Source of the DNA: G963663615 sp963663615
GTDB lineage: Bacteria; Bacteroidota; Ignavibacteria; Ignavibacteriales; Melioribacteraceae
NCBI GenBank assembly: GCA_963663615.1
Contig: OY760517.1
Coordinates: 3,782,001 to 3,846,000 of the forward strand
Reading direction: 5' to 3'
Length of the DNA stretch: 64,000 bases
Part shown: piece by piece, positions 25,564 through 33,923 of the stretch
Layout of the letters: each line of letters opens with the position of its first letter
How positions within the stretch are numbered: the stretch's first letter is position 1
The notes under the pieces: generated by a model
Seen by the model: only the letters and a program-made list of their open reading frames with translations
Databases searched by the model: none
What the model was told of the DNA's origin: nothing
Translations under genes and position numbers: made by a program

Positions 25564-26499
25564 TTACTTTTTATAGAATTTTGATTTACCCACAAACAAT
25601 TTTTCAGCAAGTTTATCTTTGGTAGCATCAAAATATGAAGTTGGGTTTTTGGACGAGTTAACAAGGAATGTTTCACCCGATTTGTAACCCTTCACAACAA
25701 CTGTATCAACTTCGGTTTCAACCGTTATAACATGTGTAGGCTTTTTAACAAGTTCAGGATCCGGGTAATCAACGTATGTTCTACCACTTAAACTTGCAGC
25801 CATTCGTAACCAGGTTGTTGTGTTAGCCGAATCAACAAGCGTGTTACCTTCTTTCCACTTGTTATCAACTTTAACAAGCGTAAAAGAACTATCAGCAGGA
25901 TATGAAAAATCCACACGATTCCAGTTTTTATAAGTACCTTTAATTATTGCAGGGTTTCTGTAACTGTTCGCATCCGAATTAAAAGAGGCAGCAAGCAAGC
26001 CATCAATTTCATATACATCATTTTCATCTGTAAGTCGCACAAATGAAGAAATTGAACGAGGCTGTTTAAATGCAAACTTGCCAAGCATAATATCGAGTGC
26101 CATGCTGGAACCTTCCCAAATTCTTAATCTGGTAGCGTTTGTTTCATCCACTTCATACTGTGCCCATTTATCCTTGTTGCGGGTAGCCATACGGCTTGGT
26201 TTTACAGTTGCAAATTGATTATAAAGCGAAACAATTTTATTTGATGGAACAGGGACCGTAAGTTTTTCATCAACCTTTACATACCACTGACCATCAACTT
26301 TGGTTAATTCAACTTCGCCATAAGTTTTAGTTTTAGGAGTAATAACCATTTTGCTTACGGCAGCAGTATCAATAGTTATTAGCTCATCCCTGAAAGTACG
26401 TTTGGTGTTACCTAAATCGCCGTAAAAAATTACAAGTGTAACGACAAGTAATACACCAAATATTACTATTAACGTTTTTGTTGAAAATTTATTGAACAT
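25564..26499 (-). CDS. DUF4340 protein of the Gld-type ABC operon
   Basis: 311 residues: a short cytoplasmic start, one membrane helix (TLIVIFGVLLVVTLVIFYG, about 9-27), then a periplasmic DUF4340 domain (WYVKVDEKLTVPVPSNKIVSL onward). DUF4340 proteins are regularly encoded after GldG-like genes and are thought to work with that ABC system. The gene overlaps the GldG-like gene by 11 nt, so it is surely part of the same operon. Biochemical role unknown. It is the last gene before the shared terminator. Confidence 0.8.
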   Translation of the reverse strand: MFNKFSTKTLIVIFGVLLVVTLVIFYGDLGNTKRTFRDELITIDTAAVSKMVITPKTKTYGEVELTKVDGQWYVKVDEKLTVPVPSNKIVSLYNQFATVKPSRMATRNKDKWAQYEVDETNATRLRIWEGSSMALDIMLGKFAFKQPRSISSFVRLTDENDVYEIDGLLAASFNSDANSYRNPAIIKGTYKNWNRVDFSYPADSSFTLVKVDNKWKEGNTLVDSANTTTWLRMAASLSGRTYVDYPDPELVKKPTHVITVETEVDTVVVKGYKSGETFLVNSSKNPTSYFDATKDKLAEKLFVGKSKFYKK

Positions 26500-28012
26500 A
26501 ATCTTCCGACATTAATTTGTTACGTTTTTTCATTCTTAACTGAGAGCGGTAAATACCATAACCAATTACTAGTAGTAGTGGTAGAAGGAAGTTAAGATAC
26601 TTGTAAAAAGCTTTTGTACCTTCATCCATACCCTCGTTAATTGGTCTTGAGGTTACGCCCTTGGTACGCAGGTCAACCAGACCTGACTCATCGCCTAACC
26701 AGTCAACGGCATTAGCAACCAGACTAACATTATCAGGAGATAATCTTTGCTGATTCTGACCAGTACCGTTTATTACAAAATCGCCATCGCCAATAACAAC
26801 CATTTTGGTATTAACACCACCTACTTTACCTTCTATTGCTGCGGCAACTGTAATATTTGGTTCAGCATAGTCGAGTTTAGACCAGCGGTGGTTTATATCG
26901 AATTGAACCGGTGTTGGTACTGTACCGGAATACTCGGAAGTTAATGCGAGCGGATATACTTTTGTACTGGTATCTGCAGGGGTAATTACTACAGGACTTG
27001 CAAATGGCAGAATAATAGCTTCCAGACCGGTAGAAACAGGGTGGTCACCAAAGGTGCTTATTATTGGCAAGTAAGGAAATTTCCTCTGTGAGTTCATCAT
27101 GCCAAGCACTGTTCTTTGCTGAACAGTAACACTTGCACAGTTTGCATCAATTACAAAATCAGGTTTAACTTCAATACCTTTTGAAGCTAACCAGTTATTG
27201 TAACCCAAATTAACAGCGGTTCCTTTGGCATTCTGAAGATCACCATCAACTCCGTTTAAGGCAAGAAGCAGCTTGCCACCGCGTGCCATAAACTGATCAA
27301 GAGCGGCAAAATAATCAGCATTTATTGAATCTTTTGGAGCAATTTCCAAAAGTGTGTTTACATCAGAAGGTATATTGGCAGTATCGTTAATCTGTACTTC
27401 AACAACATCATAAAGTACATCAAGTTGGGCTTTAAGTTGAGCTACAGCGTCAAGGGGGGGCTGACCGTAACCCTGAAGAATACCAACTTTTGGTTTATTT
27501 GTAACAGATATTTTTTTAATGCTTGAAGAAAGAGCAAATTCCATTGCAGCACCAGGCTGTATTACCGGAATTACTTCTCTTTTATCGCCAAGCTGAAGTA
27601 ATGCACCCAGATAAACTTTCTGTTGTTTCATCTGGTCTTTTTCCCTTACATTAATCATAAGGGGCTGCACACCTGCTTGCTGGGCTTTTACTTCACTTTC
27701 CTGATCTTCACTGGGATCAACAAATTCGAAAACAACCTGTCCGTCCGATCTGTTGTTGTATTCAATAAGAAGGTCACGAAAATCAGCTTTTACCTTTTCA
27801 ACTTCCGCAGGAAGGTCTTCGGTAAAATATGCAGTGATGGTTACCGGATCTTCAAGCTCATCCAGTATATTTTTTGTAGCCTCACTAAGGCTGTAACGCT
27901 GGTCGGCAGTAAAATCGAGTCTCAGGAAAAATCTGCTGGAAAGCAAATTAACGAGTACAACGATTCCCACAACCATTAAAATTGACATTTGTACTTTTTT
28001 TCTCGTTAACAT
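26489..28012 (-). CDS. gldG: GldG-like ABC transporter auxiliary subunit
   Basis: 507 residues with an N-terminal membrane helix (about 7-27) and a C-terminal one (LNFLLPLLLVIGYGIYRSQL). Between them is the periplasmic GldG/intraflagellar-transport-like domain beginning RLDFTADQRYSLSEATKNIL. In flavobacteria GldA, GldF and GldG form an ABC transporter tied to gliding motility. Many non-gliding bacteria have homologues, so motility is not proven here. It is placed between the permease and DUF4340 genes and is co-transcribed with them. Confidence 0.85.
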   Translation of the reverse strand: MLTRKKVQMSILMVVGIVVLVNLLSSRFFLRLDFTADQRYSLSEATKNILDELEDPVTITAYFTEDLPAEVEKVKADFRDLLIEYNNRSDGQVVFEFVDPSEDQESEVKAQQAGVQPLMINVREKDQMKQQKVYLGALLQLGDKREVIPVIQPGAAMEFALSSSIKKISVTNKPKVGILQGYGQPPLDAVAQLKAQLDVLYDVVEVQINDTANIPSDVNTLLEIAPKDSINADYFAALDQFMARGGKLLLALNGVDGDLQNAKGTAVNLGYNNWLASKGIEVKPDFVIDANCASVTVQQRTVLGMMNSQRKFPYLPIISTFGDHPVSTGLEAIILPFASPVVITPADTSTKVYPLALTSEYSGTVPTPVQFDINHRWSKLDYAEPNITVAAAIEGKVGGVNTKMVVIGDGDFVINGTGQNQQRLSPDNVSLVANAVDWLGDESGLVDLRTKGVTSRPINEGMDEGTKAFYKYLNFLLPLLLVIGYGIYRSQLRMKKRNKLMSEDYVQ

Positions 28013-28019
28013 AATTTTC

Positions 28020-28745
28020 CTACTCTACTAAATTTCTTCTTGATAAAACAGATTCTGCAAGCGTCAAGCCCAAAAACGAGATTGACAGGAAGTATAAAAT
28101 ATCCTTGGTATCAATAACACCTCTTGATATTGAATCGTAATGAGTTGAAAGACTTAAATAACTAAAGAACTGTCCAACTACGCCTGAAAGACTGCCAGCA
28201 AGTACATCGAATATAATAAGAAAGAAAACACCAATAAAAAGTGACATTAGAAGTGCAACAATCTGATTGGTAGTAACGCTGCTTGCAAAAAGCCCAATAC
28301 CAATGTAGGTCATACTCATTAGGATAGTACCAAGGTAACCCGACCAAACTGCACCATGATCAATTGGTCCGAGTGTAGAGATGGATATATAATAAGGCAA
28401 AGTAAATAGTAATGCTATAACTATAAGTAGCAGACAGGCAAGAAATTTACCCAAAACCATCTGCCAGTCAGTAACAGATTTTGTAAGAAGTAACTCAATA
28501 GTACCACTTCTTTTTTCCTCCGCAATCATTCTCATGGTTAGTGCGGGAGTAAAGAAAAACAGGATCCAGTATGCAATGTTAAAAAAGGGTGCCATGGTTG
28601 CCTGCTTAATAAAAAATATATCAGAGCCGAAAATCCATGTAAAAAATCCGCTAAAACCTAAAAAGGCAATAAGCAGAATATATGCTACAAGGCTATCGAA
28701 GAACGATTTCAGCTCGCGTTGTGCAATAATCCAAACTTGTTTCAT
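28020..28745 (-). CDS. gldF: GldF-like ABC transporter permease
   Basis: 241 residues with six hydrophobic segments. It starts VWIIAQRELKSFFDSLVAYI, and RMIAEEKRSGTIELLLT is the typical ABC-2 permease motif. It pairs with the ATPase gene 7 nt upstream and the GldG-like gene 7 nt downstream. Together they would form an inner-membrane exporter whose cargo is unknown. Confidence 0.88.
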   Translation of the reverse strand: MKQVWIIAQRELKSFFDSLVAYILLIAFLGFSGFFTWIFGSDIFFIKQATMAPFFNIAYWILFFFTPALTMRMIAEEKRSGTIELLLTKSVTDWQMVLGKFLACLLLIVIALLFTLPYYISISTLGPIDHGAVWSGYLGTILMSMTYIGIGLFASSVTTNQIVALLMSLFIGVFFLIIFDVLAGSLSGVVGQFFSYLSLSTHYDSISRGVIDTKDILYFLSISFLGLTLAESVLSRRNLVE

Positions 28746-28752
28746 AGTTCCA

Positions 28753-29679
28753 CTAATTTGTTGTTAGTTTTCTGAATATGTCTTCCAGTTTAGTTTCAAT
28801 AGGTGTTAGTTCGGTAAGAACCCAGTTATTTTGTACACACATATTGAATATATTTTTGCTGGAAGTTTGTCCTTCTTTACTATTAACAATAAAGGTAAAG
28901 CCGCCATCAGGATCAACCTGACCAACAGTTTCAATTTCCTTTATTTTATTGTAAACCAAATCCCTGTTATCAGCATCTGCAACGGTAACACGCAATAATT
29001 CGTGTCCCTGAGCCTGCTTGCGCAGCATATCGGAAGTACCATCGGCAACAATTTTACCATTATTAATAATTAGTATTCTGTCGCAGGTAGCTTCAACTTC
29101 GGGAAGAATGTGAGTAGAAAGGATAACTGTTTTTTCCTTTCCAAGTTCTTTAATCAGTTTACGGATTTCAACAATCTGGTTTGGGTCCAAACCCGTGGTA
29201 GGTTCATCAAGTATCAGAATTTCAGGATCGTGTATCATTGCCTGGGCAAGTCCAACGCGTTGTTTGTATCCCTTTGAAAGTTCGCCGATCTTTTTGTGCT
29301 TTTCTTTATTAAGACCAGTCATATGAACCATTTCAACAATTCTGCCTTGCAGTTTCGATTCCTCAACACCTTGCAACCTTGCTGTAAATTCAAGGTACTC
29401 GAGAACCGGCATATCGTAATAAAGTGGATTGCTTTCTGGCAGGTATCCTATTTTCTTTTTAATTTGTTCCTGATGGTCGCGAACCGATAATCCGCCTACC
29501 TTAATATCGCCATCAGAAGGAGCCATAAAGCAAGTAATAATTTTCATGGTAGTAGTTTTTCCGGCACCGTTAGGACCAAGAAAACCAACTACCTCACCTG
29601 TTTTAACCTCGAAAGATATATTATCAACAGCACGCTGCGGACCGTACTTTCGGGTTAAATTTTCAACAACTATACTCAT
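28753..29679 (-). CDS. gldA: GldA-like ABC transporter ATP-binding protein
   Basis: 308 residues. Walker A GPNGAGKTT (about 35-43), Q-loop GYLPE, signature LSKGYKQR (about 135), Walker B ILILDEPTTGLDP and switch His in STHILPE are all intact. The C-terminal 80 residues match the regulatory extension of GldA-type ATPases. It is first in the operon gldA-gldF-gldG-DUF4340 and drives the permease. The promoter should lie in the 128 bp between it and rpiA. Confidence 0.9.
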   Translation of the reverse strand: MSIVVENLTRKYGPQRAVDNISFEVKTGEVVGFLGPNGAGKTTTMKIITCFMAPSDGDIKVGGLSVRDHQEQIKKKIGYLPESNPLYYDMPVLEYLEFTARLQGVEESKLQGRIVEMVHMTGLNKEKHKKIGELSKGYKQRVGLAQAMIHDPEILILDEPTTGLDPNQIVEIRKLIKELGKEKTVILSTHILPEVEATCDRILIINNGKIVADGTSDMLRKQAQGHELLRVTVADADNRDLVYNKIKEIETVGQVDPDGGFTFIVNSKEGQTSSKNIFNMCVQNNWVLTELTPIETKLEDIFRKLTTN

Positions 29680-29807
29680 ACTACTTTACTTGTTTAGTTG
29701 GTTAAAGGATTAATTAATTATTTTTAGATTTTTGTAAACTTTTCTCAAGGAGAATTCAACAATAAAAAAGGTAAAATGTTTCAGTTTTGCGTCTCTTTTA
29801 TAATTAT

Positions 29808-30500
29808 TTAACTTTTTACCATTGTTTTTATTTCATCTCCGGCAGCCACAATAACTTCGCTTGCAAGATTTATAAATAATCCGTGCTCAACAATTCCGGC
29901 TCTTTCGTTAAGTTTAGTAGCCAATTCTGCAGGATTATCTATTTCACCAAAGTTGCAATCAAGTATAAGATTTTGTTCATCGGTTATAAAATATTTACTT
30001 TCTTCATATTCTCTCAGCTTTACCGAATTGGCTATTGATTCCAACCACTTGCGTTCACTGCCAATTGCGAAGGGTAAAATTTCGACAGGTACGTGCCATT
30101 TTTCGCCAAGTTTTTTTGATACTTTAGAATTATCAACAATAATTATTTCTTTTTTACTGGCTTGTGCAATAACCTTTTCACGCAGCAAAGCACCACCGCC
30201 ACCTTTTATCAGGTTTAGTTTACTATCAACTTCGTCAGCACCATCAATAGTCAGGTCAATTTCAGGATATTCGCCAAGGTCTGTTAACGGAATGCCCAGT
30301 TCAACAGCTGCTCTTTCAGTCTGAACCGAAGTAGGAATACCTTTAATATTATTTAATTTACCTTCTGCGATAAGAACGCTTATTTTTTTAAGAGCAAACA
30401 AGGTTGTGCTACCTGTGCCAAGCCCTAAAATCATACCATCCTTAACCTGCTCAACAGCTTTTTCGGCTGCCAGTCTTTTCAATTCTTGCTGGTTACTCAT
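29808..30500 (-). CDS. rpiA: Ribose-5-phosphate isomerase A
   Basis: 230 residues, the usual RpiA length. Signatures GLGTGSTT (about 26-33), TIDGADEVD (about 85-93) with the catalytic acid, and KGGGGALLREK (about 100-110) are intact. The enzyme interconverts ribose-5-phosphate and ribulose-5-phosphate in the pentose phosphate pathway. It stands alone between the gld operon and a long non-coding region. Confidence 0.95.
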   Translation of the reverse strand: MSNQQELKRLAAEKAVEQVKDGMILGLGTGSTTLFALKKISVLIAEGKLNNIKGIPTSVQTERAAVELGIPLTDLGEYPEIDLTIDGADEVDSKLNLIKGGGGALLREKVIAQASKKEIIIVDNSKVSKKLGEKWHVPVEILPFAIGSERKWLESIANSVKLREYEESKYFITDEQNLILDCNFGEIDNPAELATKLNERAGIVEHGLFINLASEVIVAAGDEIKTMVKS

Positions 30501-31211
30501 AAATCCCCGATGTGTTTATAATTTCAATCAGCAAAATAAATAAAATGGGTGCGGGTTTGCAAATTACTACAAAATTTATTCATACCATGATTTGTGGATT
30601 GACCACTCTTGGTTTTTGAGAGAATTTTGCAGTACGGTTTATTATTCTGTTATTAATAATTAGAAAAGTAATAAATACAAATGTTGAAGTAACCCTCTAT
30701 TAGCACGGGAGTGTATTACCCCTGCAAAGTTGTTATTGTGTTTACATTTGCAAGAATTGTTTAATTACTAAACAAAGTAAGGAATATTACTAATCATAAA
30801 CATTAGTTAATAAAACAGATGGAATTACAAGCGTTAGTATTAAAGTTAAAAAAATTATTAATTATTTATTAATTGTCATTATTAATAAATACTTCGCACA
30901 ACTAATTATAAATTAAAGAAATTTCATTTGAACCCAATATTAAAGGTGTTTGTTACTAATAAACTTATGCTGAAATGCTTTTGTTACTGTTAAAAATAGG
31001 GTAGTAATTTCAAAGTAATTTTAAACTGGATTGAGCCAAAAAAATTAATTAAATTATACAGTCAAATTTTAGCCGTTATTTAATATGTAACGGCTATTTT
31101 TTTTGTTAATTATTTGTAGTTTTGAAATTATCACTGAAAAGTTTGGTCATTTAGTAATAATTGGATAAATTAGTCGAGGATGAATAATAAAATATAAATG
31201 GAGATAAAATA
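30501..31211. other. Long AT-rich non-coding region with an unexplained terminator
   Basis: 711 bp without a supported gene between divergent rpiA and the glycosyltransferase gene. The only clear element is a strong rightward terminator at 31070-31104, which no annotated gene needs. A small RNA or an attenuated leader could account for it. Confidence 0.45.
31070..31104 (+). terminator. Orphan rightward terminator
   Basis: TAGCCGTTA (31070-31078) pairs perfectly with TAACGGCTA (31088-31096), followed by eight T. It is 108 bp before the glycosyltransferase start, with no rightward gene behind it. Confidence 0.75.
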
Positions 31212-32675
31212 GTGAAAAAAATATCGGCGTTTCTGCCATACGATGGTTTTGACTATACCAACGATACCGTTAAGAAGATGTTAGCGAGTGGATTAGTAGA
31301 GAAAGTTTGGTTGCTAAGTACAAACAAAGATGTAAAGAAAATTGAAAATGCTGAAGTGTTAAATGTTGAAGATCAGTTTGGTAATGACACTGTAAAGTTA
31401 ATTGCTGAAAAAGCTGATGCAGAATTTACAATTGTCTTTACCAAGGATACTGAATTTGATTTTGGTCAGTACAGTTTGGAAAGGTTTATTAATCTTTCAA
31501 ATGATACCAATGCTGGTATGGTTTATTCCGATTATTACGAAATCAAAGGCGATGTTACCGAAAAACATCCTGTAATTGACTATCAGTTAGGTAGTTTAAG
31601 GGATGATTTTAACTTTGGTTACGTAATGTTCTACAAAACAGAAGTGCTGAAAGAAGCTGCTTCGAGAATGAATGCTTCTTACAAATTTGCAGGACTTTAT
31701 GACCTGCGTTTAAAAGCTTCACAAAAAACTTCATTTTTCAGAATTCCCGAGTTTTTATATACTGCTATTGAAAGTGACCTTAGAAAATCGGGTGAAAAGA
31801 ATTTTGATTATGTTGATCCTAAAAACAGAGCTGTTCAGATTGAAATGGAAGAGGCTGTTACAGATCATCTTAAAGATATTAACGGTTACCTTAAACCTGA
31901 GTTTAAGGAAGTTGACCCATCCGAAGGCAATTTTGAGTTCGATGCCTCTGTAGTTATTCCTGTTAAAAACCGTGCTAAAACAATTAAGGATGCAATTGAA
32001 TCAGTGCTTTCACAAAAAACTGATTACAAATTTAACCTTATTATTGTTGATAACTATTCTGATGATGGTACAAGCGAAATTATTAAAGAATATGCTGCCA
32101 AGGATGAAAGACTAATTCATCTTGTACCTGAAAGAAAAGACCTTCAGATTGGTGGTTGCTGGAACGAAGGTGTTCATCATGAAAAATGTGGACGCTACGC
32201 AATTCAGCTTGATAGTGATGATGTTTATGCAAACGAAAATACTATTCAGACAGTTGTTGAAACATTCCATAAAGAAAAATGTGCAATGATTGTTGGTACT
32301 TACCAGATGACAAACTTTAAGCTGGAAGAAATACCTCCGGGCATTATTGACCATAAAGAATGGACACCGGAAAACGGACGTAATAATGCGTTGAGAATTA
32401 ACGGTCTTGGTGCACCTCGTGCTTTCTATACTCCTGTACTTCGCGATATTAAAATTCCTAACGTAAGTTATGGCGAAGATTACGCACTTGGTTTAAGAAT
32501 ATCACGCGAATACCAGATTGGTCGTATTTACGTACCTATTTATATGTGCCGCAGATGGGATGGAAACAGTGATGCTGCTTTACCGGTTGAAAAGATAAAT
32601 GCACACAATACTTATAAAGACAGAATAAGAACCATTGAGCTATCGGCAAGAGTAAGGAAGAACGAAGCAAAATGA
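31212..32675 (+). CDS. Family 2 glycosyltransferase with an N-terminal extension
   Basis: 487 residues. The GT-A domain at about 243-470 starts DASVVIPVKNRAKTIKDAIE; LDSDD (about 338) supplies the metal-binding acids and SYGEDYALGLRIS is the typical later segment. The first 240 residues look like a second, degenerate GT2-like half (FLPYDGFDYTNDTVKKMLAS, then VYSDYYE where the DxD would be). GGAG lies upstream of the start. It overlaps the DUF4922 gene by 4 nt. The sugar donor and acceptor are unknown; a GDP- or ADP-sugar metabolism link is suggested by the partner gene. Confidence 0.85.
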   Translation: MKKISAFLPYDGFDYTNDTVKKMLASGLVEKVWLLSTNKDVKKIENAEVLNVEDQFGNDTVKLIAEKADAEFTIVFTKDTEFDFGQYSLERFINLSNDTNAGMVYSDYYEIKGDVTEKHPVIDYQLGSLRDDFNFGYVMFYKTEVLKEAASRMNASYKFAGLYDLRLKASQKTSFFRIPEFLYTAIESDLRKSGEKNFDYVDPKNRAVQIEMEEAVTDHLKDINGYLKPEFKEVDPSEGNFEFDASVVIPVKNRAKTIKDAIESVLSQKTDYKFNLIIVDNYSDDGTSEIIKEYAAKDERLIHLVPERKDLQIGGCWNEGVHHEKCGRYAIQLDSDDVYANENTIQTVVETFHKEKCAMIVGTYQMTNFKLEEIPPGIIDHKEWTPENGRNNALRINGLGAPRAFYTPVLRDIKIPNVSYGEDYALGLRISREYQIGRIYVPIYMCRRWDGNSDAALPVEKINAHNTYKDRIRTIELSARVRKNEAK

Positions 32676-33688
32676 TAGAAAGAATTTTAATCCCTGAAGA
32701 AGAACTTCGGGGATTTCATTCAATAGATAATGATGCTGACAAAGCATTAGCTTTGCTTAAACAGCAAAAGGAAAACTGGGATTTATGTAAATCCAATTAT
32801 GCTGACCTGGATAGCGTAGAGGTTAAGAATTTTGAGTTCGACAACTACAACATTAAGGTACAGTTTAATCCTGGCAGAATAAAATCGTCGGCTGCCAAGG
32901 TTGATAAAAAATCGATACAGGAACGTAAATGCTTTTTATGTATGAACAATTTACCCGAAGCACAAAGGGGCTTAATGTATGGCAGCCAGTATATGCTTCT
33001 TGTAAATCCGTTTCCTATATTCAAGGAGCATTTTACAATACCAAATATTAACCACTTGCCACAGCAAATACTTGATAACATGGGTGATATGCTTGAATTA
33101 AGCAAATCGCTTGGTGAACGTTATACAGTATTTTATAACGGTCCGCGTTGTGGTGCTTCAGCCCCCGACCATATGCATTTTCAAGCTGGTATTAACGGAT
33201 TTATGCCCGTTGAAGCCGAGTATGAAAACATGAAAGAAACAGTAGGCGAGGTAATGCTTTCCGGTGATGATTTTGAAATGTATGGCTTTGAAGATTATTT
33301 AAGAGCAATGTTTGCAATTGAATCCTCTAACAAGGAAACAATTGTTAAAGTGTTCGAATCATTCTATACTGTATTTGCCAAACTTGAAGAAGATGAAAAC
33401 GAACCGCTTCTTAATGTACTTTCGTATTATGCTGATGGTAAATGGAAGCTGTTGATATTTCCGAGAGGTAAACACAGACCTGCACAATATTTTGCTGAAG
33501 ATGAAAGTAGAATATTACTTTCACCTGCTTCGGTTGATATGGGTGGTGTATGTATAACCCCAAGAGAAGAAGACTTTAAAAAAATTACCGGCGATGATAT
33601 TGCCGATATTTTCAGACAGATTTCGATAACCAAAGAGTTTTACGAGTTTATTAAATCCTGGTTGCAAAAAGAATTTACCGATAAATAA
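32672..33688 (+). CDS. DUF4922 protein, HIT/GalT-like nucleotidyltransferase or phosphorylase
   Basis: 338 residues. Cys87 and Cys90 (ERKCFLC) resemble the zinc-binding cysteines of GalT-type enzymes, and DHMHFQAG gives His167-x-His169-x-Gln171, the active-site HxHxQ of the HIT superfamily branch that includes GDP-L-galactose and ADP-glucose phosphorylases. A sugar-nucleotide phosphorylase or transferase is therefore likely; the substrate is unknown. Coupling to the GT2 gene by an ATGA overlap implies that the two act on the same sugar. DUF4922-GT2 pairs are seen in Bacteroidota. Confidence 0.8.
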   Translation: MIERILIPEEELRGFHSIDNDADKALALLKQQKENWDLCKSNYADLDSVEVKNFEFDNYNIKVQFNPGRIKSSAAKVDKKSIQERKCFLCMNNLPEAQRGLMYGSQYMLLVNPFPIFKEHFTIPNINHLPQQILDNMGDMLELSKSLGERYTVFYNGPRCGASAPDHMHFQAGINGFMPVEAEYENMKETVGEVMLSGDDFEMYGFEDYLRAMFAIESSNKETIVKVFESFYTVFAKLEEDENEPLLNVLSYYADGKWKLLIFPRGKHRPAQYFAEDESRILLSPASVDMGGVCITPREEDFKKITGDDIADIFRQISITKEFYEFIKSWLQKEFTDK

Positions 33689-33690
33689 AA

Positions 33691-33725
33691 AAAAGGGAAT
33701 CGAATAATGATTCCCTTTTTTTTCC
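33691..33725 (+). terminator. Terminator after the DUF4922 gene
   Basis: AAAAGGGAATC (33691-33701) pairs with GATTCCCTTTTT (33709-33720), with more T after it, directly after the stop codon. Confidence 0.85.
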
Positions 33726-33849
33726 AAAATTAGTAACCCTTTACCATTAGATCCCTATTTAGTAAAACAAACCACTTAATAAATTGAACCGGGAAAAGTG
33801 CAATTATTTATTGGTACACTACTTTCCTGCCAGGTTTCATATTTTGCAA

Positions 33850-33911
33850 GGCATGCAGCTTGCCCCTGCATGCCCTGACTATTGGCTATTTCTCTACCAA
33901 TTTTTGGTAGA
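33850..33911. repeat. Two perfect hairpins in a convergent spacer
   Basis: GGCATGCAG (33850-33858) pairs with CTGCATGCC (33866-33874), and TCTACCAA (33893-33900) with TTGGTAGA (33904-33911). The second sits 13 nt after the stop of the leftward acyl-CoA ligase gene and may help terminate it. The first has no U run on either strand. Confidence 0.5.
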
Positions 33912-33923
33912 AACTTGAGTGTA

